Of a stretch of 64,000 nucleotides of DNA, positions 47,244 to 55,570 are shown piece by piece. Location: positions 62,001-126,000 of the forward strand of contig NZ_WPIN01000014.1 in assembly GCF_009754945.1 (NCBI RefSeq). Reading direction: 5' to 3'. Source of the stretch: Spirosoma arboris. GTDB lineage: Bacteria; Bacteroidota; Bacteroidia; Cytophagales; Spirosomataceae. Within the stretch, counting starts at the first letter, position 1. Each line of letters opens with the position of its first letter. The notes beneath the pieces are model-generated. The model was not told where the DNA came from. It made no database searches and worked only from the letters and a program-made list of their open reading frames with translations. A program made the position numbers and the translations under genes.

Positions 47244-47915
47244 TTAGATATTGAACTGCATCATAAGGTGACGTTGCATCAAAGGTGGCAGGCCAGAGAG
47301 AGAGCCTTGCGAAAGAATAATCACCTCATTGTTGTTGGATGCATTACCGTAGTTCAGTGCAATATAGTGTTGTCCTTTTTTTAGGGTCATTTTCTCGATT
47401 GCCTTATCGGGCCGAACGCAGATACCCTGTATGGTTAATTCAATATCCCGTTTTGGGTTGATCAGCATAGCCCCACAAAACTCAATTCGTCCCGTTTCGT
47501 TGTTAATCTCAACGTTGCTTTTTGGGCCAACCGACAGGGAATAGGCACTTTCCTGAAGATCCTTGTTAGCGGTTTCCGAGACGTTATTGACAATAATTAC
47601 ACCAGTATCGGTAGATTGAGTTTTAAAATAAAAAGCAGTAAGTCCAGCCAGCGAAACCAGGAGAATTGCAGCCGCCTGTCGCCAGAACGGCTTGAAAAAG
47701 AGCTGAACGACCGGTTTTTGCCGTGAGGGAAGCACCGTCGAGATTTCTTCCCACATATCGTTCTGAATTCTGGCCTTGCTTTCGCCAATGGGTAACGGTA
47801 ACGTAGGTTCGTCGGTGAATTCATCATCGAAAAGCCAGGACTCTACCGCCTTTATTTCGTCGGGCGAACAGTGTCCGTTGTGGTATTTTTCGATAAGTTC
47901 CTTACTAATCTCCAT
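47244..47915 (-). CDS. FecR-like anti-sigma factor
   Basis: The 223-residue protein has an N-terminal cytoplasmic region that would hold the sigma factor (MEISKELIEKYHNGHCSPDEIKAVESWL). One membrane segment lies near residue 88-108 (FWRQAAAILLVSLAGLTAFYF), followed by a short periplasmic part. It matches FecR-type anti-sigma regulators but the periplasmic domain is short and diverged. The start at 47915 gives the usual length; an in-frame ATG at 47984 adds unlikely sequence. It lies between the sigma gene and the DUF4374 gene, so it probably controls that gene. The partner receptor is missing here. Confidence 0.8.
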   Translation of the reverse strand: MEISKELIEKYHNGHCSPDEIKAVESWLFDDEFTDEPTLPLPIGESKARIQNDMWEEISTVLPSRQKPVVQLFFKPFWRQAAAILLVSLAGLTAFYFKTQSTDTGVIIVNNVSETANKDLQESAYSLSVGPKSNVEINNETGRIEFCGAMLINPKRDIELTIQGICVRPDKAIEKMTLKKGQHYIALNYGNASNNNEVIILSQGSLSGLPPLMQRHLMMQFNI

Positions 47916-47991
47916 GAATGCGCTTCGGCAAAATAGCTGCTTATGGTAAAAGTAGCATAAATAAGGAATAACCGTAAGTCGCAAAGATAAA

Positions 47992-48531
47992 CTAGGTGAA
48001 GTATTCGGAAAGATTTGTTTTCAGCGTCGATAGGGCGCGGGTAATGTGATATTCGACGGCCCGTTCTGAGATCAGAAGCAACGAAGCAATTTCTTTATTG
48101 GATAACCCTTGTTCGCGGCTCATTCTAAACACATTCCGACACTGAGCGGGTAATGTCTCAACCAGGTTACTGACTTTCTCTTTCAGGTTGTTATACAGAA
48201 CGTCGTTTTCTGTACTATTACTGGCAGTACTTTTATGCGTAATACACTCCGCAGCGTACTCCTGCCGTATTTTACTGTTTCTCAGGTGTTCAAACACTTT
48301 AAACTTTGCGGACCGGACGAGGTAACGTTCAATAGACGTCGTAATTTCCAGTTCATCCCGTCGTTCCCAGAGCGATTTGAAAATATCCTGCACCATTCCT
48401 TTGGCGACTTCAACATCACGAAGGTTACTGTAGCATACATTAAATACCTGTTCCCAATGCTGCAAATATATCTCCCGAAACGATTGTTCATCGATTCGAA
48501 CAGGATCAGTAGAGCGTATTAGTTCTGGCAT
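47992..48531 (-). CDS. ECF RNA polymerase sigma factor, FecI-like
   Basis: The 179-residue protein has sigma region 2 (about 20-85, with FREIYLQHWEQVFNVCYSNL and VQDIFKSLWERR) and region 4 (about 115-175, with PAQCRNVFRMSREQGLSNKEIASLLLISERAVEYHITRA, a classical HTH). It is the type used with FecR-like anti-sigma factors to switch on TonB systems. The start at 48531 is preferred over an in-frame ATG at 48648, giving normal length. A -7 element (48549-48556) and an iron-box-like palindrome (48573-48595) lie just upstream. Confidence 0.9.
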   Translation of the reverse strand: MPELIRSTDPVRIDEQSFREIYLQHWEQVFNVCYSNLRDVEVAKGMVQDIFKSLWERRDELEITTSIERYLVRSAKFKVFEHLRNSKIRQEYAAECITHKSTASNSTENDVLYNNLKEKVSNLVETLPAQCRNVFRMSREQGLSNKEIASLLLISERAVEYHITRALSTLKTNLSEYFT

Positions 48532-48548
48532 ATAACGAGGAGAATGTG

Positions 48549-48556
48549 CAAAGATA
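48549..48556 (-). promoter_or_regulatory. -7 promoter element of the ECF sigma gene
   Basis: On the minus strand the sequence reads TATCTTTG, an exact TAnnTTTG match, 17 nt before the start codon. No TTTG is seen at the usual distance upstream. Its place there is taken by the palindrome at 48573-48595. Confidence 0.5.
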
Positions 48557-48572
48557 ATCTGCCACTCCTGTT

Positions 48573-48595
48573 TTATGTAGATTAATTCTAAATAA
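48573..48595. promoter_or_regulatory. Iron-box-like palindrome before the sigma gene
   Basis: A 23-bp odd palindrome centred on 48584 matches in 9 of 11 arm positions, core tgtagattaattctaaa. Its TAGAxT-n-AxTCTA core resembles the Fur-type iron box I recall from Bacteroidetes. It covers the position where the -33 element should be, so a bound repressor would block transcription. Confidence 0.5.
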
Positions 48596-48918
48596 ATTAC
48601 TCCCTTATCTGGTATCGACCTATCCTGTCTCCACCAATTCAGCATCACCCGCAGTTGACGATAATGCCATAGTGGATACCTTTTTGTAATGAAATAATAG
48701 GAGCATTATATACAGCGAAGCGATGGTATGCAAGAATTAAATGTGGTCATGATCGGGCCTAAAGTAAATCATAGTTTATTGTTATTAAAAGAAGTAAACA
48801 ACAGATTTACAGTTTTTTAGCGACTCAAAAATTTATGACAAAATATCGCTTATTCGTGGCATGAAAACGCAAATTGGCAGGGTTTTGGGTGTATTTCATG
48901 TAAAAACTAACTACCCCA

Positions 48919-49287
48919 ATGTCCTCTCCTAAAAACGTACAATTATTGAAAGAATACATCAAAACGTTCATAGCAACGGAAGTGGTCTTTCCTGGTATTC
49001 CACCTCGGCAGTGGGGTGTAGCATTTAGCCCCTCTGAGCTGAATGAAGTTTATACTGGACTAAAGTTTGTCATTCGAAAGGCTCATCCTCTCCAGGATAG
49101 CGCTATGATAGCAGCTTTCGAGCAAATTGAAGCATCGAAGTCACTGGATTTACACTGGTTTTTATACGACTATTGGCGTGAAGTAGTCGTTATATTCGAA
49201 TTCTACCCTAATTTGGGTGAACACTACCCAACCAGTTATCATCCTAGACAGCCCTACCAAGGTTGGTCTTGGCAACAGCCTGCTTAA
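48919..49287 (+). CDS. Hypothetical protein
   Basis: The 122-residue protein has no signal peptide or membrane segment. It opens MSSPKNVQLLKEYIKTFIATEV, has a helical middle with aromatic residues (DLHWFLYDYWREVVVIFEFY), and ends proline- and tryptophan-rich (HPRQPYQGWSWQQPA). I do not recognise a family. It is read alone on the plus strand, between the sigma gene and a two-component pair on the other strand, and is followed by a good terminator. The upstream 387 bp hold the iron-box-like site and the sigma promoter. Function is unknown. Confidence 0.55.
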   Translation: MSSPKNVQLLKEYIKTFIATEVVFPGIPPRQWGVAFSPSELNEVYTGLKFVIRKAHPLQDSAMIAAFEQIEASKSLDLHWFLYDYWREVVVIFEFYPNLGEHYPTSYHPRQPYQGWSWQQPA

Positions 49288-49341
49288 CATAGTAGACGAG
49301 TTGGTTAAGCAACTGCTGGAAAAGAAATAAGCTCCGGCTAC

Positions 49342-49373
49342 AAAAGCCCCTCCCTTCACGGGTTGGGGCTTTT
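49342..49373. terminator. Terminator hairpin
   Basis: Arms aaaagcccctccc (49342-49354) and gggttggggctttt (49360-49373) form a stem with a bulge, with A and T runs outside, so it works for both strands. It lies 54 bp after the hypothetical gene and 69 bp before the end of the LytTR gene. Confidence 0.75.
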
Positions 49374-49442
49374 CGTTTGGGCCGGTTACAAGCTTTTATG
49401 CGTATTGAGTGATAAGGTTATAATACTTGATCAGTCAGGTTT

Positions 49443-50156
49443 TTACCTTTTTAATAAGCGCTGATGGACCAACTTCATCAATGCATCTCGATAATTGCGG
49501 CTCATGGGCAAGCTTTTGCCACCTAGTTTGATTTCGTTCCCTTCAATCGCTTCGATTTTTGATCCGTTGACCAGATACGATTGATGGATCTTGATAAACT
49601 GTTCTACGGGCAACTGTGATTCCAGACTTTTCATTGTCAGATAAGCCAGGATCGTTTTACGTTCGGTGTAAATACGCACATAATTGCCCACACTTTCCGC
49701 ATAAAGAATGTCGTTCAATTCCAGTTTTTCAATTCGTTTTTCGCTTTTAATAAACAGATACGAAGGCGATAAGCTCGTTGTTGCCCCATGCTTCAGCTGA
49801 AAGTAATCTTTGGCCTTATGCACTGCTTTCAGGAATCGACTAAAGGCAAAGGGTTTTAATAGATAATCGATGATATCCAGCTCATAGCCTTCCAGGGCAT
49901 AACGAGGAAAAGCCGTGGTGAGAATCACCAGCGAGTCGATGTCCAGTTTTTGCAGGAACTGGAGGCCAGAAATCTTGGGCATCTCAATATCCAGGAAGAT
50001 CAGGTCAGTTGTCGTATGACTGAGAAATAGGTCTGCCTTCATTGCACTTTCAAAACTACCCTGCCAGTCCAGGAAGGGTACCTGTTCGACAAATTCATGC
50101 AGGAGTTTACGGGCAACGGGCTCGTCATCCACAATAATACAGCGGAGCTTCTTCAT
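49443..50156 (-). CDS. LytTR-family response regulator
   Basis: The 237-residue protein has a receiver domain with acidic pocket D10-D11, phosphate acceptor D56 (DLIFLDIEMP) and lysine in LLKPF, then a LytTR DNA-binding domain from about 135 (YLFIKSEKRIEKLELNDI... IKIHQSYLVNGSKI). Its start codon overlaps the stop of the sensor kinase gene (ATGA, 50153-50156), so the two are translated together. It belongs to the LytR/AlgR-type regulators that act by binding direct repeats at promoters. Target genes are not known. The product resembles the regulator at 35459 in layout only. Confidence 0.93.
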   Translation of the reverse strand: MKKLRCIIVDDEPVARKLLHEFVEQVPFLDWQGSFESAMKADLFLSHTTTDLIFLDIEMPKISGLQFLQKLDIDSLVILTTAFPRYALEGYELDIIDYLLKPFAFSRFLKAVHKAKDYFQLKHGATTSLSPSYLFIKSEKRIEKLELNDILYAESVGNYVRIYTERKTILAYLTMKSLESQLPVEQFIKIHQSYLVNGSKIEAIEGNEIKLGGKSLPMSRNYRDALMKLVHQRLLKR

Positions 50157-51163
50157 AGGGTGAGTATTAAATGCACCTGATACAGATTCTGTTCTTTTTT
50201 TATCGCCAGTTGGTACCGGTCCTTATACAATAGGTCCAGTCTTCTGACGGCGTTCGTCAGGCCGATACCGCCCACATCAGGTTCCGTTTCTTCATACGAA
50301 TTTTCGCAGGTAAAATCGAGCCGGCCTGCATCCTCCTTCAACCGGATCATGATTCGGTTGATAATCGTATCATCCCGGGAAACGTATTTAAACGCATTCT
50401 CGACAAAAGCCATGAAAAGCAGCGGGGCAATTTTGACTCCACCGTTCTGGTAGGTTAAGGTAGAGCTAACCTGCATATTCTCATTACTGCGGGCTTTTTG
50501 CAGAGCCACGTAATTTTTCAGGTAGTTTACTTCCTTCTCCAGCGCAATCATATCGACGTCGGCTTCATATAAATTGTACCGCAGCAGATCGGAAAATTGC
50601 ACCATCATATCCCTGGCCTGGAAGTTACCCTTGTCAATCGAGCCGTAAACAGTGTTGAGGCCATTAAACAGAAAATGAGGGTTTATTTGCAAACGCAGGT
50701 ATTTTAGTTCGGTTTGCAGTTGGTTGATCTGGCTATTTTTGACTTGCTCCTGCTGGTCTGACCATTTCTGGGTTACGTACAGCATAGACGTAATGACCGT
50801 GCAACAGAGAGCATACACAAAATTATCCCAGAAACCACCGCTGGTTTTGGTGAGGGCATCCTGAAAAAGAACGTCGTGAATCATGTGATTATACCGGCTG
50901 ATACAGAAGGTATATCCCGAGAGTAACACAAGAAGGCTGGCGAGATACCAGCCAAACCGTTGCTTTTCAAGCAGGTAGGGTATTAACAAGGCGCTATTGG
51001 CGATGATCATACCTGCAAATAGAGAAAAGTGGACGAGGAGCGTAAAGAGGTACGAAAAACAGGAAATTACACTGTCACCTATATAGGTAGGTTTCTCGAT
51101 AATCAAGGCGCCGATATAGGCCAGCCAAAAAAGTACATTGTAGATACGCCGTTTGATTAACAT
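50153..51163 (-). CDS. LytS-like sensor histidine kinase
   Basis: The 336-residue protein has four membrane segments (about 6-150, no large outside domain). A short coiled linker (EQVKNSQINQLQTELKYLRLQ) leads to the kinase domain with phospho-acceptor INPHFLFNGLN and ATPase N-box FVENAFKYV, and a G-box near GIGLTNAVRRLD. The start at 51163 is preferred because the upstream in-frame extension to 51310 gives unlikely sequence. The cognate LytTR regulator overlaps the stop. The signal is unknown. Confidence 0.9.
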   Translation of the reverse strand: MLIKRRIYNVLFWLAYIGALIIEKPTYIGDSVISCFSYLFTLLVHFSLFAGMIIANSALLIPYLLEKQRFGWYLASLLVLLSGYTFCISRYNHMIHDVLFQDALTKTSGGFWDNFVYALCCTVITSMLYVTQKWSDQQEQVKNSQINQLQTELKYLRLQINPHFLFNGLNTVYGSIDKGNFQARDMMVQFSDLLRYNLYEADVDMIALEKEVNYLKNYVALQKARSNENMQVSSTLTYQNGGVKIAPLLFMAFVENAFKYVSRDDTIINRIMIRLKEDAGRLDFTCENSYEETEPDVGGIGLTNAVRRLDLLYKDRYQLAIKKEQNLYQVHLILTL

Positions 51164-51560
51164 CGCCTGTCTGGGTCCGGTAAATAGATAAATATATTTT
51201 ATTGACCTGACAAACGGAAACGGCCCATTTAGTCGAATACTGCTTATCACGCTAAAAGGTGCACTTATCCTGCAAGCGATGCCTATTGTCCCGTAAATTT
51301 TTTGGTTCAACTAAATTCACTACATCATCTATACGGCTGATTTTCAATCGCCTTGTTCGTGTTCATTCAGGTTGTATCCTGTTTATAGATACGTGGTTCT
51401 GCACGTCAGATTTCAGGCAAAACTGTCCGATTACGTAGACTATGCCCACGACTGTCATATATTTTTTTAAAGTGCAAATGGTCCCTATACTTTTATGAAA
51501 ACTTGATTCTCTAGTCGAGGCCGTACCAACATTTACTATAAAAAACCAAATCAACAACTC
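51164..51560. other. Divergent intergenic region
   Basis: About 400 bp lie between the sensor kinase gene and the DUF4395 gene. I see no gene, RNA or strong palindrome. It should carry promoters for both, but no exact TAnnTTTG match was found at a fitting position. Confidence 0.4.
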
Positions 51561-52223
51561 ATGAATAAGATTGTAGGCTTTGGCCAACACGTAGACGGAT
51601 ATGACATTCCTGTGTTAAATGAGCGCGAGATAAGAGCAACGGCGGGAATCTATTTTTTTACCATCTTTTTGGCGCTCATGCTCATTCTATTTAAGAATGA
51701 TTTTTTGCTGGCAAAATATGCGATAACCGTATTCCTGGCTGATTTCCTCATTCGTGTATTTATAAATCCTGAATTTTCACCTGCCTTACTCATTGGGCGG
51801 TTAATCGTTAGCAATCAAACACCTGAATATGTTGGCGCTCAGCAAAAGAAGTTTGCCTGGATCATTGGTGTCATTTTATCAGGCACAATGTTTATTCTAC
51901 TGGTGGTCGTCAATGCCTACAGCCCAATAACCGGCATTGTTTGCCTGATTTGCTTAGTATTCCTGTTTTTTGAATCGGCGTTTGGTATCTGTTTAGGATG
52001 TACCGTGTATCGACTAATTTATCAGGAAAAAGCGCAATACTGCCCTGGCGAAGTTTGTGATCGTATGTCCAGACAGCCTATTCAGAAAACATCTATTAGT
52101 CAGCTATTTATTGTTTTTGGTTTTGCGGTCTCTATTATCCTCATGGCCTTTTTATTTAATGATCAGTTTAGTAAAAAGCCTCATAATATGTTTGGAATAA
52201 ATCGCGCTGAACAGGCAAAATAA
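51561..52223 (+). CDS. DUF4395 membrane protein
   Basis: The 220-residue inner-membrane protein has four to five hydrophobic segments (about 30-50, 58-75, 100-130, 132-155 and 185-205). It carries the cysteine pattern of the DUF4395 family, FESAFGICLGCTVY, near residue 140-155, and an N-terminal segment with GYDIPVLNEREIRATA. DUF4395 members in Bacteroidetes are often found with rhodanese-like or thioredoxin-like proteins; no such partner is seen here, but a class V aminotransferase-like enzyme (cysteine desulfurase fold) follows 50 bp downstream. A sulfur-related role is only a guess. Start and length are as expected. Confidence 0.8.
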   Translation: MNKIVGFGQHVDGYDIPVLNEREIRATAGIYFFTIFLALMLILFKNDFLLAKYAITVFLADFLIRVFINPEFSPALLIGRLIVSNQTPEYVGAQQKKFAWIIGVILSGTMFILLVVVNAYSPITGIVCLICLVFLFFESAFGICLGCTVYRLIYQEKAQYCPGEVCDRMSRQPIQKTSISQLFIVFGFAVSIILMAFLFNDQFSKKPHNMFGINRAEQAK

Positions 52224-52273
52224 ACGCTATATGTAAGCCTTATTTTTTCATGCGGTATAACTGAAATCGGGAT

Positions 52274-53848
52274 ATGGTTCAGCCCAGTGATTTAGAGGAA
52301 TTTTTCGCTCCCTTCCGTAGAAATATTATCGGTCGGCAACAAACGTTTGATTCCCCGTTTGGTAAAAAAGAGATACTTTATGCGGATTGGACCGCCAGTG
52401 GTCGGGCATACGGACCGATTGAAGAGTGTATTCAACAGCAGATCATGCCTTTTCTGGCTAATACGCATACCGAGACGACCTTTACAGGCAGTCTGATGTC
52501 AAAGGCGTATGAAGCAGCTAAGGACATTGTTAAACACCATGTTCATGCCCAGAGCGATGATGTCCTGATTTTTTGCGGTAGCGGCATGACCGCAGCAGTG
52601 AATAAGTTGCAGCGGCTATTGGGCCTGAGACTCCCGGAACGACTACTGGATTACGTAAAAAAGGAAGACTGTTTCGATCCCGTGGTGTCTACTGGTCAGG
52701 CGGTTACGGTACCCAGGTGTTTAGAGAAATACCTGTCTTTGGATGAGACGTTAAGGCCGATTGTTTTTGTGACTCACATGGAGCATCACAGCAATCAGAC
52801 CAGCTGGCTGGAAACCATTGCCACGGTCGAAATCATTCCTTCAGATGCGAACGGGGATGTTGATGTCGATGGCTTTAAGGATTTATTGGACCAGTATAAA
52901 CATCGGAAAAATAAAATAGCGGCTATTACAGCTTGTTCAAATGTGACTGGTATTCAAACGCCTTATCACCAAATTGCCAGGTTAATTCATGCCTACCAGG
53001 GAGTCTGTTTTGTTGATTTTGCCTGTTCGGCTCCCTACGTGGACATCAATATGCACCCGACCGAAAAGGGAACTCATTTAGATGCGATTTACTTTTCTCC
53101 CCATAAATTTTTGGGCGGCCCAGGCACGGCTGGTGTGTTGATTTTCAATCAAAAACTCTATAAAAACCACATTCCTGATCAGCCGGGAGGGGGCACAATT
53201 CTGTATAGTAACCCCTGGAAGGAGCACGTCTATAGCACCGATATAGAACAGCGGGAGGATGGCGGCACTCCGCCCATCTTGCAGGGGATAAAAGTAGCTA
53301 TGTGTATTCGCCTGAAGGAAGCTATGGGCGTTGACAATATCCGTAAACGGGAAGACGAACTGTTGCAGATCATATTTGATCGGTTCTCAACCATGAAACA
53401 GGTACATCTACTGGAAGGGCATTATAAAAACAGACTGGGTGTGATTTCCTTCCTTGTGGAGGGAGTCCATTATAATTTGGTGGTCAAACAGCTGAATGAT
53501 CGATTTGGTATTCAGACCCGAGGAGGCTGTTCGTGTGCTGGTACGTATGGACACGTATTGTTGCAGGTTGATGCGCGTAGATCGCACGAACTCTTGACAT
53601 CGATTCAATCCGGCGATCATCTGAGTAAGCCAGGCTGGGTACGATTATCCCTGCATCCCACGATGACGAATGCCGAAATGGAGTTTATCCTGGACGCCAT
53701 CGAGTGGACAGCCTCGCATAGTCAGGAGTGGATACACGAGTATACCTACGATCATGAACATAACCAATTTGTCGTCAATGGACTAAAATCCCAATCATCC
53801 ATTTCGTTTGATAATTGGTTCACGGCCTCTCATTGGGTTAATTCTTAA
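52274..53848 (+). CDS. Class V aminotransferase-fold enzyme (cysteine-desulfurase-like)
   Basis: The 524-residue pyridoxal-phosphate enzyme has the class V fold. Seen landmarks are LYADWTASGRAYGPIEE at the start, GSGMTAAVN for cofactor phosphate binding, THMEHHSNQTSW, the loop DFACSAPYVD, and the Schiff-base lysine K278 in FSPHKFLGGPGTAG. Late in the chain is RGGCSCAGTYGHV, where SufS-like enzymes keep a catalytic cysteine. It is longer than SufS (about 410) because of extra sequence after residue 440. Substrate is uncertain: cysteine desulfurase or a related selenocysteine lyase. It may be linked with the DUF4395 gene 50 bp upstream. Confidence 0.85.
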   Translation: MVQPSDLEEFFAPFRRNIIGRQQTFDSPFGKKEILYADWTASGRAYGPIEECIQQQIMPFLANTHTETTFTGSLMSKAYEAAKDIVKHHVHAQSDDVLIFCGSGMTAAVNKLQRLLGLRLPERLLDYVKKEDCFDPVVSTGQAVTVPRCLEKYLSLDETLRPIVFVTHMEHHSNQTSWLETIATVEIIPSDANGDVDVDGFKDLLDQYKHRKNKIAAITACSNVTGIQTPYHQIARLIHAYQGVCFVDFACSAPYVDINMHPTEKGTHLDAIYFSPHKFLGGPGTAGVLIFNQKLYKNHIPDQPGGGTILYSNPWKEHVYSTDIEQREDGGTPPILQGIKVAMCIRLKEAMGVDNIRKREDELLQIIFDRFSTMKQVHLLEGHYKNRLGVISFLVEGVHYNLVVKQLNDRFGIQTRGGCSCAGTYGHVLLQVDARRSHELLTSIQSGDHLSKPGWVRLSLHPTMTNAEMEFILDAIEWTASHSQEWIHEYTYDHEHNQFVVNGLKSQSSISFDNWFTASHWVNS

Positions 53849-53884
53849 GCTCCAGCTATGCCCATTGAAGGCAACGAGCCCTGC

Positions 53885-54322
53885 TCATTTTTTTGTGTAT
53901 ACAGCAGCGGGTAGCGTGACGGTTTCAAACCAGTAATTCCGTAACCCTTTCAAATAGCTTTGCCAATCGCTATAACTAAATGGCTTGACCGAAAACGAAT
54001 TGGCACCCCATTCGTAGGCTTGCCGAACATCAGAAGCTGCTTCACTAACGGTCAGCATAACCACGGGCAACAGGCTGTTTTGTTTATCCAATCGTAGATA
54101 GGACAAGAAATCCAAGCCACTTTCGGGAGCCTTTAAATTGATATCTAACAGTACCAGACGAGGCCCATATCCATCGAGTGTATTCAGAAACGTTTTGGCC
54201 TGGCTGACGTTGGCCACCTGGGTGAATGCAGCTTCGGGAAAACTGGTTTGGGAGGCTTGGTTTAGTATACCAAGCAGCGTGGAATCATCGTCCACGACAA
54301 GAACTCGAAATTTTGAAGGCAT
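53885..54322 (-). CDS. Single-domain response regulator
   Basis: The 145-residue receiver protein has the acidic pair D11-D12-D13, phosphate acceptor D60 (RLVLLDINLK) and conserved switch residues (VVMLTVSEA, VKPFSYSDW). No output domain is present, so it likely acts by protein contact, for example with a kinase or phosphotransfer partner encoded elsewhere. It is convergent with the aminotransferase-fold gene. No histidine kinase is adjacent. Length is typical for CheY-type proteins with a short tail (LPAAVYTKK). Function in a pathway is unknown. Confidence 0.88.
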   Translation of the reverse strand: MPSKFRVLVVDDDSTLLGILNQASQTSFPEAAFTQVANVSQAKTFLNTLDGYGPRLVLLDINLKAPESGLDFLSYLRLDKQNSLLPVVMLTVSEAASDVRQAYEWGANSFSVKPFSYSDWQSYLKGLRNYWFETVTLPAAVYTKK

Positions 54323-54481
54323 AGTTACGGATGAATTAGAACGCTAAAGAAACAAAAAAGCAGTTTTGCAAGACAAATGTGCAACAATGTAATGATAGAA
54401 TAGCGAGTCTACTGTTGTAAAACGTACCATTCGGCGAGTAGTTCAGTGTTGTTTAATTATTATTTTTTGCTAGAAAAACTG

Positions 54482-55474
54482 ATGACAACTGGCATAACTT
54501 TATGGCTTCCTTTTTTACTACTAGTTGAACTACTTATGATTCGGAATGCTGGTCTTCTTGTTGTTTTAGTCGCCTGTATACTGTCTGGCGGATGGGTTTT
54601 GTTGGATAGGGCGTCGCTGCCAATACTTGCCGAGCCTGATTTCCCGGCAGAGCTTACAGCCTTTACGCCTTATGCTGCCAATCCGGTTTTTAGCGGGACA
54701 GGAACGGATACCTGGGATCAGAAAATTCGGGAAAGGGGATACATTCTACAGGAAAATGGACAGTATCATCTTTGGTACACTGGGTATCGGGAGGGGAAAG
54801 ATCAGACCTGGTCACTGGGTTATGCTACATCACCTGATGGCCTGACCTGGACCCGTTACAAAGGCAACCCTATTCATCAGTCGACCTGGGTTGAAGATAT
54901 GTCCGTAATCAAATCCGATGGCACGTATTATATGTTTGCCGAAGGCAAGGATGATGTGGCCCACCTACTTACCTCAACGGATCGGATTAACTGGCAGGAG
55001 CGAGGGCCAATCGAGATTCGATATACTAACCATCAACCCCTTAGTAAAGGGCCGTATGGAACACCAACGATCTGGAAGGAGAAGGATGTCTGGTATCTTT
55101 TTTACGAACGAAATGATCAGGCGGTCTGGCTGGCAACCTCAAAAGATCTGAAGGTGTGGACCAACGTGCAGGATGAACCAGTTCTTGCCAAAGGCCCGCA
55201 AGAGTATGATTTGTATGCCGTTGCTATGAATCAGGTGATTCGCTATAAAGGCTTATATTACGCCTATTACCACGCATCGGCCTTTGCCGATTGGCACGAG
55301 TGGTCAACCAACGTTGCCGTATCGAATGACCTGATTCACTGGACGAAGTACACGAGAAATCCAATTATGAAAGGCAACACATCGAGCGGTATTCTGGTCA
55401 ACGACGGCTCCCAGTATCGGCTTTATACCATGCATCCAGCGGTTAATGTTTTTCTGCCAGTGGCAAAGAAATAA
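54482..55474 (+). CDS. Five-bladed beta-propeller glycosidase-like protein
   Basis: This encodes about 330 residues with an N-terminal hydrophobic stretch (LWLPFLLLVELLM and then LLVVLVACILSG) that acts as membrane anchor or long signal. The rest is a repeated blade pattern: YHLWYTGYREGKDQTWSLGYATS, then YYMFAEGKDDVAHLLTST, VWYLFYERNDQAVWLATSKD and YYAYYHASA. This is typical of GH43/GH32/GH117-like beta-propellers. Acidic residues in the usual places (for example WVEDMSV) fit, but the family cannot be fixed by eye. It probably acts on a furanose or galactan polymer or binds it. The ATG at 54482 is preferred over 54446. Confidence 0.7.
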   Translation: MTTGITLWLPFLLLVELLMIRNAGLLVVLVACILSGGWVLLDRASLPILAEPDFPAELTAFTPYAANPVFSGTGTDTWDQKIRERGYILQENGQYHLWYTGYREGKDQTWSLGYATSPDGLTWTRYKGNPIHQSTWVEDMSVIKSDGTYYMFAEGKDDVAHLLTSTDRINWQERGPIEIRYTNHQPLSKGPYGTPTIWKEKDVWYLFYERNDQAVWLATSKDLKVWTNVQDEPVLAKGPQEYDLYAVAMNQVIRYKGLYYAYYHASAFADWHEWSTNVAVSNDLIHWTKYTRNPIMKGNTSSGILVNDGSQYRLYTMHPAVNVFLPVAKK

Positions 55475-55477
55475 TGT

Positions 55478-55557
55478 TAGGCCTTTCGCCTGGAGCCGTG
55501 CCACGGTTTAATTAAGCGTCACGAAGAACCGTGGTACGGCTCCAGGCGAAAGGCCTA
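55478..55557. repeat. Long near-perfect inverted repeat
   Basis: Two 31-nt arms (55478-55508 and 55527-55557) match in 30 of 31 positions, starting taggcctttcgcctggagcc, with an 18-nt loop. It lies between convergent genes, three bases after the beta-propeller gene stop, so a terminator role is plausible. The GC-rich stem is much longer than an ordinary terminator. Confidence 0.75.
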
Positions 55558-55570
55558 CATGTAACTGGTT

